Assembly (NCBI RefSeq): GCF_002302635.1
Contig: NZ_CP022387.1
Location: 930,001 to 994,000, forward strand
Direction: 5' to 3'
Length of the DNA stretch: 64,000 nt
Origin: Capnocytophaga stomatis
GTDB lineage: Bacteria; Bacteroidota; Bacteroidia; Flavobacteriales; Flavobacteriaceae
Of the stretch, positions 59,047-64,000 are shown piece after piece. Numbering within the stretch: the stretch's first letter is position 1; the number at the start of each line of letters is the position of its first letter. The notes below the pieces were generated by a model that had not been told where the DNA came from, made no database searches, and was given only the letters and a program-made list of their open reading frames with translations. The position numbers were made by a program, and so were the translations under genes.

Positions 59047-60816
59047 TTAAATTGGTTTTACAATTTCCAAAAACCATTCTTTTACAGCACCTTCCAAATG
59101 TGGAGCTAATTTTTCCTGACAAGTTTTATGATAATTATTCAACCATTGTTTTTCTTCTTCGGAAAGTAATTTCACATTGATTGAATTAGGCATAAACGGA
59201 CAAAGAGTTAAGGTTTCAAAATCATAGAATGTTCCAAACTCGTTGCTTTCCACCTCACGCACAGCAATTAAGTTTTCGTGACGTATGCCATATTTATTTT
59301 CCAAATAAAAACCAGGCTCATCCGAGCAAACCATTCCCACCAGCAACTCCTGCGGATTCATATCTTTTCGGATATTTTGAGGACCTTCGTGTACGTTCAT
59401 AAAGCTACCCACGCCGTGTCCCGTACCGTGTCCGTAATCCTTCTTATTTTTCCATAAAGACATACGTGCAAATGCATCTAATTGCACACCTTTAGTTCCT
59501 TTAGGAAACTGAACCATAGCAAGTTGAATCATTCCTTTCAACACCAATGTACAATCATCAACAAACTCCTGTGAAATCTTGCCAAGCGGAATAGTCCGTG
59601 TGATATCCGTTGTTCCTTCCAAATATTGCCCTCCCGAATCTACCAGAATGCTTCCTTCTGCAAAAACTTCTTTACTTCCTTCTTTTGGGGCAGAATAGTG
59701 AACAATTGCTCCATTTCCTTGATAACCAACAATACTTCCGAAACTTTCTCCTACAAAATTCTTTCCTTCGGCACGGAAATCGTGTAACTTCTTGCCTATG
59801 CTGTATTCCGTCATCGGCTCCTTACCTACCTGATGCGTAAGCCAATACAAGAATTTAACCATCGCCACGCCGTCACGCACCATCACCGTTCTGAATCCTT
59901 CCAACTCTGTTTCATTTTTAGTTGCCTTCATCAGATTTCCGGGAGGTGGAGCCTGTACCAAAGTATTTTCTTTCTGTAAAACATTGAAAATCTCCTGATT
60001 GGCATTAGGAGAAATTAATATTTTTTGATTTTTTATCTCTGCCAAATATTTGAAAAAATCATCGTACTCTTTTATTGTTACGTTTGCCGATTTTAAGTGA
60101 TTTTCTACTTCATTATTCACTTTCGTTTTATCCACGAATAAAATAGCCTCTTTTTCAGACAACGCAACATATCCCAAGAAAACCGGATTATAAGCTACAT
60201 CGCTTCCCCTGAGATTCAGCGTCCAAGCCACATCATCAAGAGCTGTAATTATATGTAAATCAGTATGCTTTTCTGCCATTTTCTTGCGAATAGATTTTAA
60301 CTTGTCCGCTACTGATTGCCCCGCCCATTTATCGGGATGTACAAAGACAGGATTAACTGCTTCTTTTTCTCTGCCCGTCCAAATTTGCTTTAACAGCGGA
60401 TTATTCACAAGTTTTATACCATTGGTTTTCAATGCTTTTTCTAACTTTTCCCAAGCTAAATGTGATGTTGCCAAAGCATTCAAAGCCACTGTGGCTCCCT
60501 TCGGAAGTTCTGAAATAAGCCATTCGGTGTAGTCGGGCGTTCCTTCCACTCCTTCTTTGAATAATTCAATGCCTGAGCCTTTTAACTCAATCGGAGCTTG
60601 TACGAAGTAACGTGAATCAGTCCAAAGCCCAGCTTTATCTTTGGTTATGACCACAAAACCCGCCGAACCTGTAAAGCCTGAAATCCAAACTCGTTCCTGC
60701 CATTCTGCCGGCAGATATTCACTTAAATGCGGGTCAGCACTGAAAACGACAAATGCATCAATATTTTCAGCTTGCATTTGCTTTCTTAAAAGAGATATTT
60801 TTTCTGGTGTATTCAT
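59047..60816 (-). CDS. Aminopeptidase P (Xaa-Pro aminopeptidase)
   Basis: A 589-residue metallopeptidase that removes an N-terminal residue before proline. The long form has two creatinase-like N-terminal domains (about 1-300) and a pita-bread catalytic domain. Metal ligands: D's in V-D-S-G-G-Q-Y-L-E-G-T-T-D-I-T-R-T, H in G-H-G-T-G-H-G-V-G, E in D-E-P-G-F-Y-L-E-N and E in R-H-E-N-L. The C-terminal region (about 530-589) with L-S-E-E-E-K-Q-W-L-N-N-Y-H is the usual AMPP2 extension. No signal peptide, so it is cytoplasmic. A TACCTTTG box (60882-60875, minus) lies upstream without a clear -33. Confidence 0.93.
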   Translation of the reverse strand: MNTPEKISLLRKQMQAENIDAFVVFSADPHLSEYLPAEWQERVWISGFTGSAGFVVITKDKAGLWTDSRYFVQAPIELKGSGIELFKEGVEGTPDYTEWLISELPKGATVALNALATSHLAWEKLEKALKTNGIKLVNNPLLKQIWTGREKEAVNPVFVHPDKWAGQSVADKLKSIRKKMAEKHTDLHIITALDDVAWTLNLRGSDVAYNPVFLGYVALSEKEAILFVDKTKVNNEVENHLKSANVTIKEYDDFFKYLAEIKNQKILISPNANQEIFNVLQKENTLVQAPPPGNLMKATKNETELEGFRTVMVRDGVAMVKFLYWLTHQVGKEPMTEYSIGKKLHDFRAEGKNFVGESFGSIVGYQGNGAIVHYSAPKEGSKEVFAEGSILVDSGGQYLEGTTDITRTIPLGKISQEFVDDCTLVLKGMIQLAMVQFPKGTKGVQLDAFARMSLWKNKKDYGHGTGHGVGSFMNVHEGPQNIRKDMNPQELLVGMVCSDEPGFYLENKYGIRHENLIAVREVESNEFGTFYDFETLTLCPFMPNSINVKLLSEEEKQWLNNYHKTCQEKLAPHLEGAVKEWFLEIVKPI

Positions 60817-60962
60817 TGTGTAAAAATTGTTGTAGTTTATTTTGAATATTATTTATTTTGACAATTGGTTCTGACAAAGGTAGTAAATTATTTCTCACTT
60901 TTTATGCCGTTTTTGTTTTTTATTTTAATAAAGAACGAAGTGCCAACAAACTCACAAAAACT

Positions 60963-60998
60963 AAAAAAGGCTCTGCGATTTCTCGCAAAGCCTTTTTA
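60963..60998 (-). terminator. Terminator after the RNase E/G gene
   Basis: AAAAAGGCT-TGCGA pairs with TCGCA-AGCCTTTTT with one internal mismatch, just past the stop codon, with T's on the minus strand. Confidence 0.85.
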
Positions 60999-61005
60999 TA
61001 TCTTT

Positions 61006-62547
61006 TTAAAGAGGTGTTCCTGCTTTTGTTTTGAAACGATATTCCAAATAAGAATACGCGTCGCGTGGCATAATCTGAATCCATCGCTTGTATTTTAAGA
61101 ACCACTTAAAACGAATGGAATTACATCCCTTGGTCAAATATGCCGCAATAAAAGGATGTGCATTAAGCACTATTCTTCCTTTGTAAGTTCCCTCTTTAAT
61201 AATGCCTTCAAGTTCTGTATTAATTTTATCAATCAGAACGATAGGTGCTTCTACTTCACCTTCTTTACTTGGATTTTCTTCTTTAGTTTTGATGTTTAGT
61301 TCTTGGCGTACCCGCTGACGTGTAATCTGAATCAGCCCGAACTTACTCGGAGGCAACACCTTATGTTTTGCTCTATCTTCCTCCATTTCTTTACGAAGAT
61401 GGTCAAAAAGAATTCTTCGATTATCCGTATTTGACATATCGATGAAATCCACCACGATAATTCCTCCCATATCTCTCAACCTGAGTTGCCTTGCAATCTC
61501 TGTGGCAGCAATCAAATTTACAGCCAAAGCCGTGGACTCTTGGTCGTTAGCCTTGTTTGAATGATTTCCGCTGTTTACATCAATAACGTGCAGAGCCTCT
61601 GTGTGTTCTATAACCAAATAAGCTCCCTTTGTCATCGAAACGGTGCGTCCGAAGGCTGTTTTTATTTGTCGCTCGATATGGAATTTTTCAAAAATCGGAA
61701 CCGATGAGCGGTAATGTTTAACGATATTTTCCTTACCTGGTGCAATATTCTGAACATATTTTACAACCTGTTCATACAATAGGTCATTATCTACGTGAAT
61801 CCCAGTGAAAGTGTCATTGAACATATCACGGAGAATAGCTCCCGTTCGGTTAATTTCACTCATCACCTTCGACGGAAACACCGCCTTATGTATTTTCCTA
61901 CACATCAAAACCCAACGTTCGAATAAAACTTGCAAGTCCTTATCTAACTCTGCAACTTTCTTACCCTCTGCAACAGTGCGAACAATCACCCCAAATCCTT
62001 TGGGTTTTATGCTCTGCAGAAGTCGTCGAAGTCTCTCTTTCTCAGCTTTGCTTTCTATTTTTTGAGAGATGGAAATTCTGTCCGAAAAAGGAACCAAAAC
62101 CAAATATCTTCCTGCGATGGACAGCTCCGAACTTATCCTCGGACCTTTGGTCGATATCGGTTCTTTCACAATTTGAACTAAAATAGGCTGATTTGCCTTC
62201 AGAACATCAACCACACTGCCATCTTTGTTGATGTCTGGTTCCAAGGGAAAGTCTTTTAAAGAATAATCTTTCTGTTTCCCTGAAATTACCTGCTTCACAA
62301 ATTTTAATAATGAGGCAAGTTGCGGACCCAAGTCGTGATAATGCAAGAAAGCATCTTTTTCGTGACCTACATCTACAAAAGCAGCATTAAGCCCCTGAAT
62401 AGGTTTACGTATCTTGGCAAGCATAATATCGCCTACTCCCAATCCGTTTGAACCTTCTTCTTTGTGAAGCTCAATTAGCCTTCCTTCTTTCAATAAAGCA
62501 AAATCTACATAAGAGGAACCAGAACGAATGATTAATTCTTTATTCAC
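61006..62547 (-). CDS. rng: Ribonuclease E/G, without the zinc-link cysteines
   Basis: A 513-residue endoribonuclease that processes rRNA and degrades mRNA. The N-terminal S1 domain (about 37-120), 5'-sensor region and DNase-I-like domain are present. Catalytic residues D323 (H-V-I-D-V-N-S-G) and D367 (V-V-D-F-I-D-M) are intact. After R-Q-R-V-R the usual C-P-x-C-x-G-x-G zinc link is replaced by a segment with E-E-N-P-S-K-E-G-E (about 423-431). The link holds RNase E/G dimers together, so assembly must differ. It lies downstream of HU and a tiny basic protein gene; a hairpin (62645-62668) separates them. Confidence 0.93.
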   Translation of the reverse strand: MNKELIIRSGSSYVDFALLKEGRLIELHKEEGSNGLGVGDIMLAKIRKPIQGLNAAFVDVGHEKDAFLHYHDLGPQLASLLKFVKQVISGKQKDYSLKDFPLEPDINKDGSVVDVLKANQPILVQIVKEPISTKGPRISSELSIAGRYLVLVPFSDRISISQKIESKAEKERLRRLLQSIKPKGFGVIVRTVAEGKKVAELDKDLQVLFERWVLMCRKIHKAVFPSKVMSEINRTGAILRDMFNDTFTGIHVDNDLLYEQVVKYVQNIAPGKENIVKHYRSSVPIFEKFHIERQIKTAFGRTVSMTKGAYLVIEHTEALHVIDVNSGNHSNKANDQESTALAVNLIAATEIARQLRLRDMGGIIVVDFIDMSNTDNRRILFDHLRKEMEEDRAKHKVLPPSKFGLIQITRQRVRQELNIKTKEENPSKEGEVEAPIVLIDKINTELEGIIKEGTYKGRIVLNAHPFIAAYLTKGCNSIRFKWFLKYKRWIQIMPRDAYSYLEYRFKTKAGTPL

Positions 62548-62644
62548 TCTTTTTTGGATTTTTGTTAAACACTATTTAACTGATTATGAACATTTTTTCA
62601 TTCATATCAGTTTTTTTTCAAAGAACATTCCTCAAAAAGAAGAA

Positions 62645-62668
62645 AAAAGTAGTTAAAAACTACTTTTT
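62645..62668. terminator. Hairpin at the end of the small basic protein gene
   Basis: AAAAAGTAGTT / AACTACTTTTT with a 3-base loop. The stop codon of the 30-residue gene lies inside the stem. It can act as a terminator for hup and the small gene, leaving the rng promoter unidentified. Confidence 0.7.
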
Positions 62669-62752
62669 CTTCTTATGGCGATTAGCTCTCGCTCTTTTTT
62701 TACGTTTGTGATTTGCTACTTTATGTCTTTTTCTTTTTTTTCCGCTTGGCAT
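62660..62752 (-). CDS. 30-residue highly basic ribosomal-type protein
   Basis: A very short frame between hup and rng: M-P-S-G-K-K-R-K-R-H, then K-V-A-N-H-K-R-K-K-R, then A-R-A-N-R-H-K-K-K-K, stop. Nineteen of 30 residues are Lys or Arg, and there is no acidic residue. I recall nearly identical short proteins conserved in Bacteroidota and regarded as small ribosomal components (annotated as THX-like, or as a Bacteroidota-specific large-subunit protein); which one cannot be settled here. It starts 17 bases after the HU stop codon in the same direction, so it is probably co-transcribed with hup. Too short for normal gene finding. Confidence 0.75.
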   Translation of the reverse strand: MPSGKKRKRHKVANHKRKKRARANRHKKKK

Positions 62753-62769
62753 AGCTTATCCTTTTTTAA

Positions 62770-63075
62770 TTATTTCTTTTTGCTTGATTTTACTTTAACT
62801 TTAGTTTTTACTCCATCAACAAATACTTTTGCTGGTTTAAAAGCAGGTATGTTGTGTGCAGGAATTTTCAATGTTGTGTTTTTAGAGATATTTCTTCCTG
62901 TTTTCTCTGCTCTTGTTTTGATGATGAAGCTACCAAAACCTCTTAAATACACGTTGTTACCACTTTCCAAAGAAGCTTTTACTTCTTCCATAAAATTTTC
63001 TACTGTTGCTTGAACGTCATTTTTATCAAGACCTAACTTATCAGCGATCTTTGATACGATTTCTGCTTTTGTCAT
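62770..63075 (-). CDS. hup: HU-family DNA-binding protein
   Basis: A 101-residue nucleoid protein that bends DNA. It opens M-T-K-A-E-I-V-S-K-I-A-D-K-L-G-L, carries the R-G-F-G-S-F motif and the beta-arm with R-N-I-S-K-N-T-T-L-K-I-P-A-H-N-I-P-A-F-K-P-A-K, with the conserved proline for DNA intercalation. The tail is lysine-rich (K-V-K-V-K-S-S-K-K-K). It has its own promoter, followed by the 30-residue protein. Confidence 0.95.
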   Translation of the reverse strand: MTKAEIVSKIADKLGLDKNDVQATVENFMEEVKASLESGNNVYLRGFGSFIIKTRAEKTGRNISKNTTLKIPAHNIPAFKPAKVFVDGVKTKVKVKSSKKK

Positions 63076-63119
63076 TTTATATATTTTTTATATTAATATT
63101 TTTAAATAAAATCGGAGTG

Positions 63120-63152
63120 CAAAGATACAAATTAATTATTTAAAAAACACAA
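63120..63152 (-). promoter_or_regulatory. Promoter for hup
   Basis: Minus strand TTG (63152-63150), 22 bases, TATCTTTG (63127-63120). Spacing is a little long; the leader is about 38 bases. Confidence 0.65.
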
Positions 63153-63271
63153 GGTTAGCATTTTTTTTTCATTTAAACCCTCATTTTTAGCAGTTTTAAA
63201 TAAACACACAATTTAAATTACTGATTTTAAGCGACTTAAAAATAAAGATTTAACATCAAAAATTACTTTCC

Positions 63272-64000
63272 TTAATGCTCTTTTTTCTGGATTACTACGC
63301 TTTCTACATCTTTCCAAAAATCAGGATAAGATTTTGAAACTACCTCAGAATCAGAAATTATTATATTTGTTTTGAGCATCAGTGGAGCAAAAGCCATTGC
63401 CATACGATGGTCATTGTAAGTTTCGATAGATACATTTTCATTAATTGTTCCTCCCGATTTTAGGAACAGAGCCTTATCAGAAACTTCTATACTTGCACCC
63501 AATTTCGCTAATTCGGATTTTAGAGCCTCCAAACGGTCAGTTTCCTTGATTTTCAACGTATGAAGCCCCGTAAGCTCGCAAGCTATTCCCAACCCGAAAC
63601 AAGTTACGGCAATGGTTTGAGCTATATCGGGTGCATTCCGCAAATCGTACTTAAAAATCACATTTTCAACCGATTGAATTTTACGAAGTTCAATTTCATC
63701 ATTCAAAAAAACGGTTTCCACACCAAAAAAAGCATAAATTTCAGACAAAATACTGTCGCCCTGCAAACTATTTTTCTTATAACTACTTAATTTTAAAGAT
63801 GTTCCAATCTCCGACAAAGCTACAAAAGAATACCAATACGAAGCAGAACTCCAATCCGATTCTACAGTAATTTCTTTCTTATGGAGATTTTCCAGAGGTC
63901 GGACACTTATCGTATTTCCTTCAAAATCAGAACTTACGCCAATTTCAGAAAGTAAAGCCAATGTCATTTTAATGTAAGGAGCTGACGCCACCTCCCCTAT
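63272..64000 (-). CDS. aroA: EPSP synthase, C-terminal part (cut by window end)
   Basis: The frame is open to the last base, so only about the last 242 residues are seen. The family signatures are clear: P-Y-I-K-M-T-L near the cut, D-W-S-S-A-S-Y-W, A-P-D-I-A-Q-T, I-K-E-T-D-R-L-E-A-L, E-T-Y-N-D-H-R-M-A-M-A-F-A-P and the C-terminal K-S-Y-P-D-F-W-K-D. The enzyme joins phosphoenolpyruvate to shikimate-3-phosphate in aromatic amino acid synthesis and is the glyphosate target. The GTG at 63991 is internal and not the true start. It is the first gene met from the right, with no other shikimate gene in view. Confidence 0.95.
   Translation of the reverse strand: MGEVASAPYIKMTLALLSEIGVSSDFEGNTISVRPLENLHKKEITVESDWSSASYWYSFVALSEIGTSLKLSSYKKNSLQGDSILSEIYAFFGVETVFLNDEIELRKIQSVENVIFKYDLRNAPDIAQTIAVTCFGLGIACELTGLHTLKIKETDRLEALKSELAKLGASIEVSDKALFLKSGGTINENVSIETYNDHRMAMAFAPLMLKTNIIISDSEVVSKSYPDFWKDVESVVIQKKEH

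Noticed and set aside
62675-63013. 112-residue plus-strand frame opposite hup
   Set aside because: Antisense of hup and the small basic gene; hydrophobic only because lysine codons read as Phe in reverse.

Overview
The window is 64 kb of AT-rich chromosomal DNA from a flavobacterium (Bacteroidota), most likely Capnocytophaga or a close relative. That placement is inferred; no rRNA is present. Supporting signs are: promoters of the Bacteroidota type (TTG or TTTG, usually 19 bases, then TAnnTTTG) before many genes; A-rich rather than Shine-Dalgarno leaders; a SusC/SusD pair; a SprE/PorW-like type IX secretion lipoprotein; glutamine synthetase III; an IleRS2-type isoleucyl-tRNA synthetase; and a lipoprotein whose Cys is followed by the D-K-D-D pattern of the Capnocytophaga surface-export signal.

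Layout. 1-7.1 kb: end of a PpiD/SurA-like foldase, exonuclease III, and leftward dksA-like, ileS and serS. 7.4-12 kb: glutamine synthetase III, then three PepSY-like exported proteins with one, one and three modules. 12-20.7 kb: an OFA-family transporter, tyrS, ruvX, a large lipoprotein, two small unknowns, argS. 20.8-29.8 kb: tRNA-Gly and tRNA-Leu, then an isoleucine/valine locus (ilvD, ilvB, ilvN, ilvC, ilvA) behind a transcription attenuator with an isoleucine-rich leader peptide. Three accessory remnants (frameshifted SMI1/KNR4, small YdeI-like, cut-down DUF1016) split ilvD from ilvB, and a perfect 27-bp palindrome lies between ilvB and ilvN. 29.8-37.6 kb: sprE-like, VanX-type dipeptidase, sufS, an arginase-fold protein with lost metal ligands, an orphan histidine kinase and a SPOR protein. 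37.8-49.6 kb: an L-fucose utilisation locus (fucP, susD, susC, fucI, fucK, RhaD-type aldolase) with a divergent AraC regulator. 49.6-52.8 kb: a DjlA-like cochaperone, the SRP RNA, ndk, apt, dapD, rpmE2. 53-59 kb: a TonB-dependent receptor, a DUF5689 lipoprotein and a beta-barrel protein. 59-64 kb: aminopeptidase P, RNase E/G, a 30-residue basic protein, HU, and the C-terminal half of aroA.

How the genes work together. The ilv enzymes make isoleucine from threonine, and valine from pyruvate; the leader appears to sense charged tRNA-Ile. In the fucose locus, SusC/SusD capture a glycan at the outer membrane, FucP imports fucose, and isomerase, kinase and aldolase convert it to lactaldehyde and dihydroxyacetone phosphate; no fucosidase lies nearby. 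The strongest points for a second look are the ilv attenuator, a palindromic element that appears to be inserted in frame inside ileS, the internally deleted DUF1016 gene, and the PepSY-module expansion.
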